From positions 36,923,870 through 36,987,869 of the forward strand of contig JAVUNC010000006.1 of the NCBI GenBank assembly GCA_032173965.1: a DNA stretch of 64,000 nt, written 5' to 3'. This document shows positions 12,590-26,135 of the stretch, one piece after another. The notes under the pieces were generated by a model. It was not told where the DNA came from and did no database searches. It was given only the letters and a program-made list of their open reading frames with translations. The position numbers and the translations under genes were made by a program. Within the stretch, counting starts at the first letter, position 1; each line of letters begins with the position of its first letter. Origin of the DNA: Sitta carolinensis (Eukaryota; Chordata; Aves; Passeriformes; Sittidae).

Positions 12590-13626
12590 TTAATCTTTGC
12601 ACTCAGTGTAGTCAATGTAATATTAGTGAAAGACTTAGTCATTTGGACTAAGTCATTACTTAGTCATAACTTTATTTATTTGGGGTTAACTTCATTCAAT
12701 TCAATAGTTACATGTCAATGCATATTTTCCTCTCTCAGTTTTTCAGTATGTTGGTTGTTAACTCTGAAAAAAAATCCTGTTAAACTGTAGAGTTGTAGGC
12801 TGAGAGAAAACAGAAAGGATGGATCTGTTGTCCCTTTTGTATTCTTTCTGATATTTCCTTTAATTTGTATGTAAAGAAAAGAAGTCATTTATAATTTAAT
12901 TGCTGTACCTCAGAAAGAAATAACACAATGAATAATCTTTATTCTAATATGTTTTTAAGCCTTCTTCCCTCTACTTCTTCAACTTTAAAGCATTTAATTA
13001 CTGTCTTTTTCAATAGTAGTTGCATTGTTATTGTGATTCCACTATGTTTTCAAAAATATGTGAAAGCACATGAGGGGCAAAAGAATAGTATCTGTGAATA
13101 TGTCAATCTATTGATAACCTTTCAAAGGGAATGGTGCATTTGAGGGAAGTATTTTTCCATTTTACCTACCTCTGGATACTTGCACTAATAATTGACAGAA
13201 TCACACTGAGTTAGTTTTCTTTGTAAAAACACATAAACTGAGTCTGGATTATGCTGTTTTGGTTAAGAATAACTCCCACCCCCATTTGAAACACTGGTAA
13301 TGCATCTGCCAGCCATAAGCAGACCTTTGTGCAGTTTATATGTATAGTTTTTTGCTATGATTTTAGAATTCAAACAGAAGTTTAGATGTCGTGTTACTGA
13401 GGCTTTGAAAATAAGAACTTTAGCTGTTTTTCCAAGGAATTCTGGACAGAAAAAATAAATCAGTGTCAAAATCAATACTCTTTATTGAAGACTGACTACA
13501 TCTTTGTTCTTCTGTCATACTCTGCTCCTTTGCTTATCCCATGCAAAACCCTCCTGACACAGCAGGGCTGTATTGAAGAAGCACTAAGGACCACATTTTA
13601 TGTGGGTTGCATACACTTTCCTGCAG
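12590..13626. other. AT-rich DNA without recognised genes
   Basis: It holds a small cluster of the word ACTTAGTC in both orientations (12633-12640, 12658-12665, and its complement at 12646-12653), able to fold as an 8-bp hairpin. Open frames of 70-71 codons (12928-13143 plus, 13263-13475 minus) are unrecognised. Confidence 0.5.
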
Positions 13627-13689
13627 CAGCAGGCTAACTGGAGATTGTCTCCTTCAAGCCACAATAAAAGCCATGGATGGAAGGAAGAG
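13627..13689 (+). other. Weak candidate exon (63 bp)
   Basis: A pyrimidine-rich acceptor (acactttcctgcag) ends at 13626 and a full GTAAGT donor follows GAGAG-type sequence at 13690. The 63 bases are open in the frame reading QQANWRLSPSS, which has no recognised homology. An exon this short is easily produced by chance in 64 kb, and no neighbouring exon on the same strand fits. Confidence 0.15.
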
Positions 13690-16600
13690 GTAAGTAGATG
13701 TGAGGAGGAGATAACTGGGTCCAAGGATCTAATGAAGTCTCAGTCCCTTAAACTAGCTGAAGTAATTTGTTTCTGTAAGAAGAAATCTGCCACTGCTTCT
13801 GAGTTAGACAGAAATTCCATCAGTATCTGGAGGGGATTCCAGCCCATTTTATCTCTGAGGTAGAGATCTGCTTTCCCTGTAATTTTGCCACTCTGTGTTA
13901 CTGTCTGCTTTGTCAGTGATAATGCTGACCTTGAATCTAAGCTTACACCTCTTGCTGCAGTGTGGATGAGACTCAGTCCTATTCCTCTATTGCAGATATA
14001 GTAACATGTAGCTGCTCTCAGGATTTTTGATGACTTCCTACTTGTAGGCACGACCAAGGATTACATTAATGGCAATGGCATGAAAGACCCTGAGGGGAGT
14101 GGAGAGAGTTACAAGGGCATTTTATATTTTGGTTCATTCATAACTTAAAGCAAACTCATTTGAGAATCTTTGGCGTTTGAAATAACTTCGTTACAAACTC
14201 TTTCCTCATGTATTTTACACTCATTTTAGTAGCTATTAGAGCAGTAATTTTGAAGCTTCCTGTTTTCTGTTTCATTTAATATTGATTCATTTAGTTGAGG
14301 GGTTTTTTTAGTCACTTTCCATGGAAGAAGTTTAACTGCTTTTTATGCTAATCAATCTGGACCAAAGGAGATGAACCAGGTGAAAAACAGAAACCAAAAA
14401 TCTTTCTTAATTTCTTACAGTAAAATTAAAGAAACACAGGATGGTAGACACCCTAATGAATAGTCTATGGAAAATAACAACATTCTATTCCAAAACTACA
14501 TGATAACAAGGTTCTGATAACTTAATTTCTGGAAGAAAAGTTGAGTATTTAAGACTCTAATTCACTAAATTACATCTATGATTTCAAATTGTAGGTGTGT
14601 CTCAATAAATGTGTCCGTATCAATTCTCTTACAACTCTTGTTTCTGACCATGAATTCTTTAGAAGTGCATTATTACTGAAAATAATATTGTTCTAATTCC
14701 CTCAGGTCAGAGAACTAACCCTTGGGAAGAATAGCACTGAATTCTAAAAAGCAGAAAAGCAGTCAATATATTGAAAGCCAAAACTGATTTTCATAGATTT
14801 CAAATAGAAAAGCTGTGTCTGCACATCCTATACCTGGAATGAAAAGTGAACAAACCTAGAGTTATCTGAAGATTTTGGCAATATCTTGAGGCATGTCTGC
14901 ATAGTACCAAAAAACTTTCCTATCAACTCTCCACCAAGTCTTTCACTGCCAAAAGAAATAGTGAAAAATTGTACAGCTATGTTTTCATAATTAATGGAAC
15001 TTATTTCTCTATAAAGATAAAATACCTTGAAGCTTTCTATGTGATGACTGATATTATGGCCTGCAATACAGAACTTGGCATCTAAGCAAAAAATGGTATC
15101 AAATTAAGAGAAGTATGTAAAGCACAACAGAAAACAGAAAAGATGAAAACTGGTTCTCATCTTCTTCCTCAGAAGATAAACAAAACTGAATAGGCCAATG
15201 AGCATTTGGAATCAGAGTGGAACACTTTCTAGGTGCTGCCCCATCTGAAAGCTGCTATCAATACTAAATGCTAACGTCTCCTGGCAAAAATAACTTGCCA
15301 CTTTGTAGCCATATAAACATGAAATTTGGATAAATGAAAATATAGAGAGCTGTCCTAAGAAAGCCGAGGTAAACATCAGCTCCCCAACAACACTTCCAGG
15401 AAAAAACAGCAATAAATCTGCCTAAACAAAGGACAAAAAAGAGGTAAAAAGCTGCATGACAGGACACAAGAGGGAATATGTGAGTAATATAACTAGAAAC
15501 AGAAACAGCTGCTGTGAAAACATAGTAAAACACTTTATCAACCTGACAACATTGTAAGTGGTGAATTTACATTAGCTAAAGTATATATTAGCAAAAAATA
15601 TTAGAAAGAGTACAAAAGACATACACCATGACATAGATTTGTGTACTTCTCTAAGCTTACTCTTCACTGATATGAAGTCCAAGTTTCTTGTCTTCACTTT
15701 CAAAACTCTGTTTACAGTATAACCTCTAGTTTCAGACTTTTAATGTATGGAGTAAATTTTCTGATATTTCTCCAGTTCATCTCTCTTGTCTACATGAGAC
15801 AATAGAAAAAAAAACCCACCTTTTCTCAGCCCCATCCTTTGCTCAAATACAGAGTACTTCTGTGCAAGTACTGTGAAAAAATTGTTCTCTTCCTCCTTAT
15901 TGCCCAAGATGGGATCAAACTCTAATAATCTTTACAGACACTACAGTACTTTTTCTTAAATACCTTTGATATTATCTTATTAAAAAAACATTTATGTAGC
16001 CAGGAAAATTCCTTATTTACTTTACTACTTTGTGCCACAAGTAGAGAATGGACCATTCATTTTTCTTTACTTTAGTGTCCTTGAAGACTTTTTATTATTA
16101 ACTGTTCTTGAAACAAGTGAAAATATATTTTCAATCATTCAACGAGTGTCATGTTTGTTAAGTTTTTCAATTTTTGTCGTTTTTCTCCGAGTTGGCTCAA
16201 GCAATGCATCTTTCTTGTAATGCAGGGAATAAAACGGGACATGACAAAAATGTTGAACTTTTTGGGGTTTAATTCTACTTTTCTTGTTCTGCAGGGGTCT
16301 GTTTTTTCCTTTTTTATCCTTTCCCCTCCCCCTCCCCAAGTCCTCAGTGAAGTTTAGCTGCTTCACAAGAGCACAAACTTTCTGATTCTTCATCAACTCA
16401 TAATCTAGTTCATAATGTAACTAACTTAAGAATTTCATTTGTTTTCTGGTTACCTATTCCTTGCAAACTGCCTCTGAACCTTTTCAAACTGTTTCAGTAT
16501 ATATAGATTGGATTCTAATTCCACTCCTTGTTGCTCTTAAATTTGCTGTTTCTTATCTGCAAAGGAAATAAGACTATCCTCTAATTCATCATTTAATTCT

Positions 16601-19600
16601 TCATTGAAAATAGTTACCCAGCACTGACCTTGTAGCATCCTACACATAACCACTCTGGAATGAAATAACTTTATTCTCCTTCTTCCTTATTGCTAATTTG
16701 GCAAAAGCTACATTATAAGCACCATATGGCTTATTAACAACAATGAACTAACATTAGATAGATTTTTCTGACAATAGAGACCAAATAAGAGGTCAGAAAA
16801 ACAAAGACTAAAATAGTCTCAGCAGTCTGCTTAGCAGTATGGAAGTATGAAAATAAAGGAGGAATCTAATAAAATATCACAGTCCTGAATTCAAATGTTA
16901 AATTAGAAAAAAAATCTAGACATATGAAGCAAGCGTATTGTCACACCCAGAATAACACATACGCCGATAGGAATGTACAGAAAGAAATAAAATCAGAAAA
17001 TTGAGAAGCTGATACAAAGCACTTTAAGTAAAATCCATGTATGAACATCAAGTCCTTTAACTTCCTTCCTCGAATAAATAAATTCAACCTTATTGTATAT
17101 TTCTGAAAGCTACAAGTTGTCCAAAGGCCTGTAGATAAGTGTCTAAATGGCTGCAAAAATAGATAACTCCTAGAAAGGGGGTATTAAAAGATATAAATTA
17201 ATAACAGCTGCTGAGACATGTCAAAGAGTTTCGTAATACTTCTCTTTACTGTTATCTAGCATAAGAAATTGAAATATTTTGACTGTTCAAAATAAATGTA
17301 TGGAATCTGTTATAACAGATGTAACTTTGGGCATCTGGAGGAAGAAGTATAACTGCCATTTTCAAGTCTTTACTGTAACTCAGTTTTGTGCGTTCTAATA
17401 GCATATAGATATGCTATCTATACACAGCTACAGACACACAGAGAGGAATTTCATTGGGAGCAGAAGAAGCTTCCAAAAGAACAAAAGATGAAGGAGCCTG
17501 AATTCTTCCCTTCCCAGCCGGGTCTCGCCGAGGGGCTGCCTTTGATCCTCCCATGAGCTTCCAGCTCAGGAGAATAACCTGAACAATAACCTCAGTGTCT
17601 CACAAGGAAAGGAGGTGAAATTCCTCACTATAAGCACAAGCCATCAGAGGAAGGTAGGCCATAGGAGTAGGATACTACTTTCATAAATACTACTACTACT
17701 TTCATAACAATGAAAGGAATGTTAAAACTTCTTGTCCTCCTCTTGCCAGTGCAATTATGACCTTTTTTAGTTCTGGCTCAGCCCCTGTTTTCAGCTTGAA
17801 ATATACCCCACATATTGTAGTAGAAGGTTGAACTGAACTAACTGCTATGCACGTTCTGGTTTAGCACTATACTGAAACATCTGTTCCTGTGGTTTACCTC
17901 TGCTTTGCCTAATAAGATCTCTTAATCATAGTATTTTGCTTTTTAAAGCTTTCTTATCAACAATAGATTTTCACTCAAGAGTCTCAGAACAATTTTGTCA
18001 CACATCCACAGCACCTGGTCAGATTACTTCAGGCAAGATTTGCTCTTTGTAACTGTGTCTGGATTGCATTGCAACAGGCTTCACCAACCAGCTGGAATTA
18101 AATTAACTACTGAGGTAATAGCAGTATTATGGCACTGCATGATTGGCAGCTCACCTCTACAGCACAGCATTTTGAAGTGATTCAGTTTTACTAAAATTAT
18201 TTTCCTCTTCATAAGTTTTCAGTATTATTTCTAATTCCCCTTTTCTTAATTAGAAGTCTCTGAGTCCTATAACTCTGTATATTGAAATTTGTTTTCATTT
18301 GCCATCTTAAAAGTAGGATTTGATTATATTCTCCATATAATTTATAAAATTTCCTGTGAACTAAGTGCACTTAATTTTACCTTTCCCATAGTTTCCTGAT
18401 GTTGTATATTATAAATTGAAACTGGCAAGTGTTCCATTTTTTTTTAAATCTGTTATGTCTTTTGTCTGGACTTTCTTATTTTAATTATGTGCACTTGCTC
18501 TGAGCACTGCTTTGAGCATTTCTCTGCACATTTCAGCCATATTTGCTGTTTAAAGCATTTCTGTGGAGTTAGATCTGTTTCTTTACAATCCACCTTGCAG
18601 GCTTTAATCACATGTCTCAGAAATAAGCCTGGCTCTAGTTAGCAAGTCTGATTCCAGTGTTGTGTGTGGATGCCAGAGTTCTCAGCTGTGTAATGTTAAT
18701 ATTGGTTTAGGATGTAAAAACATGTTATCTTATTCCAGTTTCATTCATTAGTAGGTCATAATCCTCAGGCATTTTTATCTGCTGTTCCAATGTTTCAGGC
18801 AGTATTCTTAGTCACAGCATCTCACTCAGCTATACATTCTTTTCCCTTCCCAATGAGGTTTTAAGGATCTATTTTAATTTTCCTTTATTTTCTAATGACC
18901 ACCTTTGCACACGGGATCAGTTTTAACTTTGCAGCGACAGGTTTTTATTTGGAAACATGGTAGTCATGGTTTATGTTTGTGCTGACCATTCTGATTTCAG
19001 TCATGCTTTGTATGTGACTTGGCTCTCACAGACATAAAACAAACATCCACTTTTCCCAGACTTACCCTGTTTTTTCAGGTGAATTATGAACATTTGCAGA
19101 TGGGAACCTCCTACCCAGATATTGTACATTCAGAAATCCAGCTCTTATGGATGTCTGGCAAAAGCTACATTCTATGTACACTCTCCTACTGCATGTCTAT
19201 GCACAGTGAATTCAGTATTATTCAGGAATAAACAGAACTGTGCAGGGTGCATTCTGAGTGCTTTCTGACACCTCCTGGAAGAAGAAAATATTCTTCTCCT
19301 TCCCACCTCCTTTCAAGACCTGGCAAAATTATTTCTCATACTCTTCTCCACTATTCTGCATACAGAGTTAGTCCTATGTAAAATGGAAGAGTTGGTATTA
19401 ACTCTACGATAAAAACACACTTACTGACGTCTTACAAAAAAGGATATCCTTTTGAAGACAAGTATTTACAAAGGTATTACTCTGAAACAGTAATGATTTT
19501 TTTTGTTTGTTTGTTTTTCATGCTTCTCAAAGTTCTTCCTTGTGCAAACATGGATTTCTGAAAATATCAGTGTATGTTGTTCATTGAAAGTAAATCTTTG

Positions 19601-20445
19601 TTTTATTTGAATGTGTTTAAAACAGTTGTAAGTCAAACACCTGTACTGTATAAGACATGATTTATTAAAATACTTTTTAATCAGCCAACTGCATGTGGAT
19701 ATATGTGTGCTAATGGTGGCTTTCAGTAATCTTAAATCTGAGAAGAATTAGAGAAAAGTAAAAACTTGCAGTTGGCTGAGATCTATAAAATAAATTACTT
19801 TCAAGGAAGTGTCAGTCAAGTACTTAAAAATCCCTGATTCCTTAGGCACATAATCTCATTAAGTTTATTTGTAGGATGATGTTAGCTTTGAAGTGGCCCT
19901 AGTTATTTAAGGTATTCCTAGTGCCTCTGGCTCTATTCTGTCGACTCTGTCATTTCACAGTCTGCCTCAGAACTCCAATACAAGATAATCAATGAAACTA
20001 AAGATCTCTTAGGAACAAATGCCTAGACAAGAAAACAATCCCTTGTTTTGGCTTGATGTTGCAAACTGTTGTGCCCTACAATACAGCAAGTCAGTCCCCC
20101 ACTGCGAGTTAGAGGCCTTGTTAAAATAAATTCCTCTATGATGTGAATGCTATTTCAAGCAGAACATACATATGAAATTACAGACTTCAAGATAAGAAGC
20201 TCTGGGAGGAAATACATGTCACAGCTTAGCCTGTTTCAGGACAGCAGCTTGGACATTTAGGATTAGATTTGAAGAGGAACTGTGCTCCAAACCTGGGTCC
20301 TGCTTAAATGTTTAGGCAGGTATAAAGTTTTGTTCAGGATCAGTAGAATCAGTAGTTATATTTTTTCTTAAAACGTTTGCAGTGAACACTAAGGTTCACT
20401 TTAAAGAAAACATACATTTTCTCCAGACACAAAAAAGGATGAGAA
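13690..20445. other. AT-rich DNA without recognised genes
   Basis: No repeat family or gene is recognised over this long stretch. The largest open frame is 105 codons on the minus strand (13740-14057), without known motifs. A near-perfect palindrome lies at 17398-17417 (9-bp arms, 2-base centre). A slightly GC-richer patch with three CpGs sits at about 17510-17550. A plus-strand acceptor-like tract ends at 19079, with an open frame to 19231 but no donor. (TTTG)n is at 19497-19518. Confidence 0.5.
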
Positions 20446-20522
20446 AGAAACAAAACAAAACAACCAACCAAACAAATATAAACCCCGAAAAACAAGCATC
20501 AAAACACACACACATACACATG
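20446..20522. repeat. A/C-rich low-complexity tract with short (CA)n
   Basis: CAAAA and CAAC/CAAA units are followed by a short run of CA dinucleotides near 20502-20520. It is simple-sequence DNA; the open frames crossing it on both strands are artefacts of its composition. Confidence 0.75.
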
Positions 20523-22937
20523 CCCCTACAAAAAAATCTCAAATTATACTTTTCTTGGAACAGATAATGTAATTTTTTGTTGTTCATTTCATATTAAGGT
20601 ATTCATGCAAATACTAACAAAATCATTACCACTGAAAACTTCCCAAGCATTTGTTTTGACATACACTTATTTGCTGCATATGCTATGAAAGGACCTCATT
20701 ACTTGATTTCAAATAATAATTTGGGCTCAGCCTATGGCTGCTTATCTTTAAGTACTGTTGTGCCAGCAATGCCAGCTCTGAGAAAAATTTCAGAAAGAAA
20801 GAGACAGACTTGTTTTCTTCCTGATAAGAGTAACATTTTGCTGAAATGAGAGATTACAGTTATATAAAATCTTTCATTTCTAAGAAATCTTTTGTGCTTG
20901 AAAAACTGTGTGCACAAATGAATAATTTCACAGAACTAGAACTATTTTCACCCAACACTGAAATGAAATCAACATGGCAGGTGCTTCGACAGTATGGAAT
21001 AATCCATTTGGAAAGGAAGAAGGGAGGAAAGTGCTAAAATAAAGCTTTACAAAGAAAGAATGTGACCAGCCATTCAAACCAGAACATAAAGGTGGTTGAC
21101 CTGTTTTTGGAAAAAGCTTTCCTTGTGAAAAATGTCCCATGAAAAGACACCAAATAATTTTGATGAAAAGCATTCAAGCTATATATTTTAAACTTTCCAT
21201 CTAATCAGTCAAGCTGGTTCTTTTGGCAGTTAAAACTAAAAGAGGTAACATATATAGAGAGATAAAATTTAAAAGCAGATAAAAACAAATGATTGTCAAG
21301 TACTCTGTCAGTTATTTGAAATGAGAAATTTATCAGCAGCATTTTAAGAAGAGATACATCTCCTCAGGCTTTCTGCGTATAGATCTCATGGTCAAATACT
21401 ACGGTATAAATTTTTGACAGCTTGATCAAAATAGATTGTTCTTGGCATTTTCTATATCTGAAGCAAAATAAACACCATAAACAAGCCTTTAAGATTATAC
21501 TGCTTTTCATCATGGTACTCAGCAAAGATGCAGAATTTTCCTTTGAGCTGTCACAGGGACATTCCTGCTGCCAGTCGGCTCTGCTGAACATGCGGATGCC
21601 AATGGCAGGGCTCCGACTCTCTCTCTGGCTCCAGGACAGCATCCCCTGAGGAACTCAGCAGTGTTTCTCTTTCATTAGCTGTGTGTTTGCTACTGAGTGA
21701 ATAAACATACATTGATCGGTCAGTGGAGAATATCTCTTTTTCAAGCATTAATTCTCATGATACACTTAAGACTGTAGCAAGTTTTTATTATACTGATTTC
21801 ACACAGAAACAACAGCTGAGACATAAAAGTGAAATTAGGTTGGAAACAGAGCACTTTCCACTGAGAACAAAATCTAAGAATACTGTTGAGTTACAATTCC
21901 CAATTGCAGCTAGCAGGCAAATTTCTTATTAAAACTACTTAAACATGAAATAACTTGATTTAAAAATTTTCAGGACAATTCTATCCCAGCGAAAGCTTCT
22001 CAAATATTATCTTGTTAAATTCCATTGAAACTTAACTATAGTACACATCTTACGTAGGGAAATTTAAATAACCTTTATTTTAAAGAATGCTATGACTGTG
22101 CAAATTGTAGCACAATCAATAATATTTATAATTTTTGTTTACGACACAATTTATAATAGTAGCTAGAAACAAAACTTCTGCAAAGTAGGAAGTGAAGTAG
22201 GAATCTTGATATTATTTTGGTTGAAGAAAAATACTTGCAGCATTTTTGTTTCTTTTCTGTAAGTCCTGAGTCTTCTGTTAGTGGCAGAAAAACAATTAAA
22301 AAAAAAAAAAGATGCCATTACTGGTAATTTCTCTTGCTATGAAAATATATTTATCTGAAAAAAGACCAGGAAGACACTATAACACTGATCTAGTAAAATG
22401 AAGATGCCAACTATTAAATTATGATCAAGACAGATTCTACAATAATAAAAATGGTTTGTACTTTGCAATTAAATTAAGCATATTTGTATTTCAAATATAG
22501 ATTCAGTTTTTGTTACTGAACTGGGAACAAGAATTGCAGCAGCAGTTCGAACTGCAAATCTAATGGAAAACATTCATAGTTGGCTACACATGCAGCTGGT
22601 TATAAAAGATGAGTTTCTTAGCAGTGAAGGTAATAATGAGGTTGGGTTTACATGGAAAAAAGATGAGGGTTTCAGGTTATGCTTAGACCAAAGTGCTTCT
22701 GCTATTGAGGGACAGGGACAACTGGTGATAATGTTGTAGCTGGATCTGTTAGCACACAAGTATCATGATGAGAGTATCCATAATATTTGAGATAGTAAGG
22801 ACTGATTTCTCAGTCTGAAATCTTTGTTGACCATGAGAAGACTAATCCAGTTACCTGCAAGTGTCTGAAAAGCTATTAGGAATGCACTTGTAACTTTGAG
22901 AGGGCAAAGTTCTACAAACAGCTACTTAGGAAAAAAA
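20523..22937. other. AT-rich DNA without recognised genes
   Basis: Only short unrecognised open frames (up to 92 codons, minus 21364-21642) occur. A poly-A run is at about 22296-22310. A mildly GC-richer patch at 21560-21650 has overlapping short frames on both strands and no known product. Confidence 0.5.
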
Positions 22938-23066
22938 GTCACAGATCACAGAATATTCTCACAAGGGTCATTGAGTCCAGCTCCTAAATGAATGGCCCAT
23001 ACAGGGATGTAACCCACAACCTTGTTTTTATTAGGACCGTGCTATAACCAACCGAGCTAACCTCAT
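22938..23066 (-). mobile_element. tRNA-Ile-headed SINE with CR1-like tail (TguSINE1-like)
   Basis: On the minus strand the element starts near 23066 with a tRNA-derived head. The A box reads TAGCTCGGTTGG (23048-23059), the anticodon loop is CTAATAA with anticodon AAT (23030-23032), and the B box reads GGGTTACATCC (23005-23015, B-box core CGA decayed to ACA). This matches cytosolic tRNA-Ile(AAU). The head ends at about 22993 and is followed by a CR1 3'-end-like tail to 22938 containing GGACTCAATGACC, which lets CR1 machinery mobilise it. This composition is that of TguSINE1, known from passerine birds. It is not a functional tRNA gene: acceptor-stem and B-box positions are mutated and it continues into the CR1 tail. 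Confidence 0.85.
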
Positions 23067-23202
23067 TACATATCAGTATTTTTTATTAGACTTAAGTAAA
23101 CAGTCTCCAAGGATGATTAAAGAATTTTAAAATAATTTTTCTCTTTGAAAGAATTGGGAAAATTTTGTCTTCAGGTTCTTGTTGCATTCTGTGGTTTAGT
23201 GG

Positions 23203-23238
23203 TATCATAAGAGTATTTGCTATCATAAGAGTATTTAG
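23203..23238. repeat. Tandem duplication, 18-bp unit, two copies
   Basis: TATCATAAGAGTATTTGC at 23203-23220 is followed directly by TATCATAAGAGTATTTAG at 23221-23238; only two of 18 positions differ. Confidence 0.75.
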
Positions 23239-24714
23239 ATAAGATGTTCTTTCCTGAGTGTTTATTCAGGTGAATCAATGCAGCCTATAACTCATGTTTT
23301 AACTCCACCTGAAAAAAAAATATGCCTTAAACTACAGGTCATGATACTAGTCTGAGGCATAAAGTGGAATGGAAACAAAAGGAAATATTCTTCCAGATTC
23401 TGAGACTGTTCTCTGCTGAAGTACCTCATGTTTTTCAGCAAGACTCTTTAGAACTTCATCACTAAGACAAGAATGAAGTGGAATTGGAGAAAGTCCAGCT
23501 GACCTACGTCATGCAGCAGATATGTGCCTTTCTTAAAAAATGGAGAATAAATGAATGTGTGTCCATAGCAGATTTAAGAGCAGCCTCCTTTGATTTTTCT
23601 AAAGTGTGTGTGCAAATACTAGTAAACTAAGTCTCCTGGAATATGTGTCCATCACACACAATCTTCTTCAGTGACACTCTCTGAAAAAGGTCATGAAGAA
23701 ATATTATTCTATAAATCCGACTGTGTTAAACTTTCTGCTCACATTCAAGTGGTGTAAATAGAACTATGTGATTAATTTAAATTAATAGGATTCCCATTAA
23801 TTTATAACAAGCCACATTTTTGATTCTTTTAAACTTTGTATGCAACTCAAATGTCTATGACATTACAGAAAAACAATGCATTTTAGGTATAAGACGGAGA
23901 TGTGCAGTGGAAGTGTGATACCAGTACACTTCAATGCTGATCATTGGTGTTTCAGCTATGTATCACTGAGGGCCTCATCAAATGTCACAAAACCATCAGA
24001 TGGTTATATTTAAATCTCTGAAAATGAAATTAATGGGATAAAATCATACTTAAAAATATGCTGCATGATGATAAATAATATTTAGTAATATTTAATCTTG
24101 TACCTTATTTTTATTTTTTAAATCCTTGCAAAAATTTACCCCAGAATTTAATGTTTTTCTGATGATTCAAATGTATATTAAAATCACACATAACAAGGAA
24201 ATGTTACATGAACAGCTGCAGCATCTCCCAATGAAATGGGAAGAGCAAGGCCTTCCAAAAAGCTAATGGTTGGATTGCCTCTTTCCAGCGGCATCATAAA
24301 ATATGGACAGATATCATTCTGTGTGAAAAAAAAAAAAAGATGCTTCTTCCTTTCCAAGTGAACTCATACACAGACACTTAATTGTATTGTGTGATAAGGG
24401 AGACTGACAAATTGCCTGAAATCAGGACTGGCCTGGTCACATGCTGAAGGAGATTTTCCTATTTTACAGTTTCACCACTTCTGAGACAAAATGAATCAGT
24501 GATGGCATAGAATAGCAAGCATCAAGTTTATGAAGGACTTAAGAAAAAAATCTTAACCAAATGAAACTTCAGGTCACTCTAGGCAGTTAATCAATCTGAA
24601 TCCTAATAAAAATTCTGTTAAGTATTTGTTCAACCTTTTTCACAGCCCGTCTGTCATCATGACCTGTGTATATTTATGCAATTAGATTTCCATTCATCAA
24701 GATGCTCACAGGAA

Positions 24715-24790
24715 CAGTGATCCACTGCCACTGAAATCAATGGAAAAACCTCTCACTGACTTCTACTGGATAAGGCCCAATCCCCACACA
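24715..24790. repeat. Possible ancient amniote interspersed repeat
   Basis: The stretch holds 'tgaaatcaatgg', a short spacer and then 'actgacttct', followed by 'ggcccaatcccc'. Similar pairs built on 'tgacttcaatggg' and its complement are very common in reptile and bird genomes as relics of an old repeat. The match is from memory, short and diverged, so the family is left unnamed. Confidence 0.3.
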
Positions 24791-25061
24791 TAAAGTTTTA
24801 CACTGTAATCTCACACATCAAATGTTAGACACTTGCACATGGGAGCAGTTGCACTGAAATTAATTCTATCGAGTCGACATGGGACGATGCTCTAAACAAA
24901 TGACTACAGACATCTCAGAGATCTCTTAAAAGAAGTCATGGAACAGAAGGAATATGATGCAATTTATAAGATACAATCTTAACTTAAAAGGGAAATACCT
25001 GAGTACAAAATACTGGTTTTGCAGTCCCTGAAAACTTTTAATCATTGGTACAGTTAAAAAA

Positions 25062-25085
25062 ATAAAATAAATAAATAAATAAATA
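25062..25085. repeat. (AAAT)n microsatellite
   Basis: About five to six AAAT/AAATA units follow an A run. Confidence 0.8.
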
Positions 25086-26135
25086 CCTTTTCCAAAACTA
25101 AAAATATGCCTCTGTTTTGGTTCATGATGAGAAAGAAAAGAAAATGAACTTGTCAAATAAATTAAATGCTGTGAATCACTAGCTCAGATGTTTATTAAAG
25201 CAAGGCTTTTATAAAACACATTGTTCTATATTTCGCTTTTTCTGTTTCTTCCCAGCTGCATGAAGGTCTTCCATTCAAAATTTCACTTTATTCTTCTGAT
25301 TAATTACACATGCCTTTGTAGCTCTAACTTTAAAATGTTATTCAAAAAGAACATGTTTTTGAATCAGTATCAGTCACATTGTTTTATTTTCTCAAGGGAA
25401 AAGAGGGTGCTCAAAGAAAATTAATCTTATGTTGACAGTGACTTGCTTCTCTATAGAATGTGCTTCTGGCATTTAGAAAATCTGTAGTATTGCTCAGTGT
25501 GTCTATAATAAATTTTAAAAATAACTTCTGTTTTTTTATTAGAATGTTTTGATTTGAGAAAGGTGGAGGACAGAATGATGTCCTCATAATCACAGGACTG
25601 ATATTATAAGTTTTCTCTTCTTTGTCCCTGGCACACCATTCTTGGTTACCCAAAGTGATCTCAGCATTAAAAAGTAGGATGTGGTGGAGTGCTCCAAATG
25701 ATAAAGACTTGAAAAGACCAGCCCTGATGTTTCTGTTTCATATTGTCCTTTCCATATTGCTGCTAAAAAAAATGTTTCAATGTGTCCCTGTTGAGATTTC
25801 CTCCTGTATAGACCTCTACATTGTTAATTCTGAAAATGTGATGTTATCATATTACTTTTGCAAAGACTATAAAGTCAATAATGTGAAAAATACATTTTTA
25901 TTTTTCCTTTTTCGGCAATACTTCCTATCCACACGACAGAGCAAAAGCAAGACAAATTGGTTTTATCCAGTATGTCCACCTATTGGTAGCACTGATAAAT
26001 TGACACCATATTTACTGCATCCTATTAAAATTATATAGCAAACCCAGTAGACTACTGCATTGAAGCTCTTAAAAATGGGGCATTGGGAAATTCTGCAAGT
26101 GCATTTCAAAGGAAATACTGCTAGCTTTACAAAGA

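Larger units (their letters stand above)
23067..26135. other. AT-rich DNA without recognised genes
   Basis: It contains the longest ATG-to-stop open frame of the window (plus 25622-26038, 138 codons). Its translation has one hydrophobic stretch (LMFLFHIVLSILLL) but no recognised domain, and the composition follows the local AT bias, so I treat it as chance. Tandem and simple repeats at 23203 and 25062 and a possible ancient repeat at 24715 are listed separately. Confidence 0.5.

Noticed and set aside
19080..19231. Plus-strand stretch after a strong acceptor-like tract, open for about 50 codons
   Set aside because: No donor or polyadenylation context and no recognisable protein; an in-frame stop ends it.
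22993..23066. Possible tRNA-Ile gene
   Set aside because: The B-box core is mutated, stems have mismatches, and the sequence continues into a CR1-like tail, so it is a SINE head.
25622..26038. 138-codon open frame, the longest ATG-to-stop frame in the window
   Set aside because: There is no recognised domain, the composition mirrors local AT bias, and an ATG frame of this length is within what 64 kb in six frames gives by chance.
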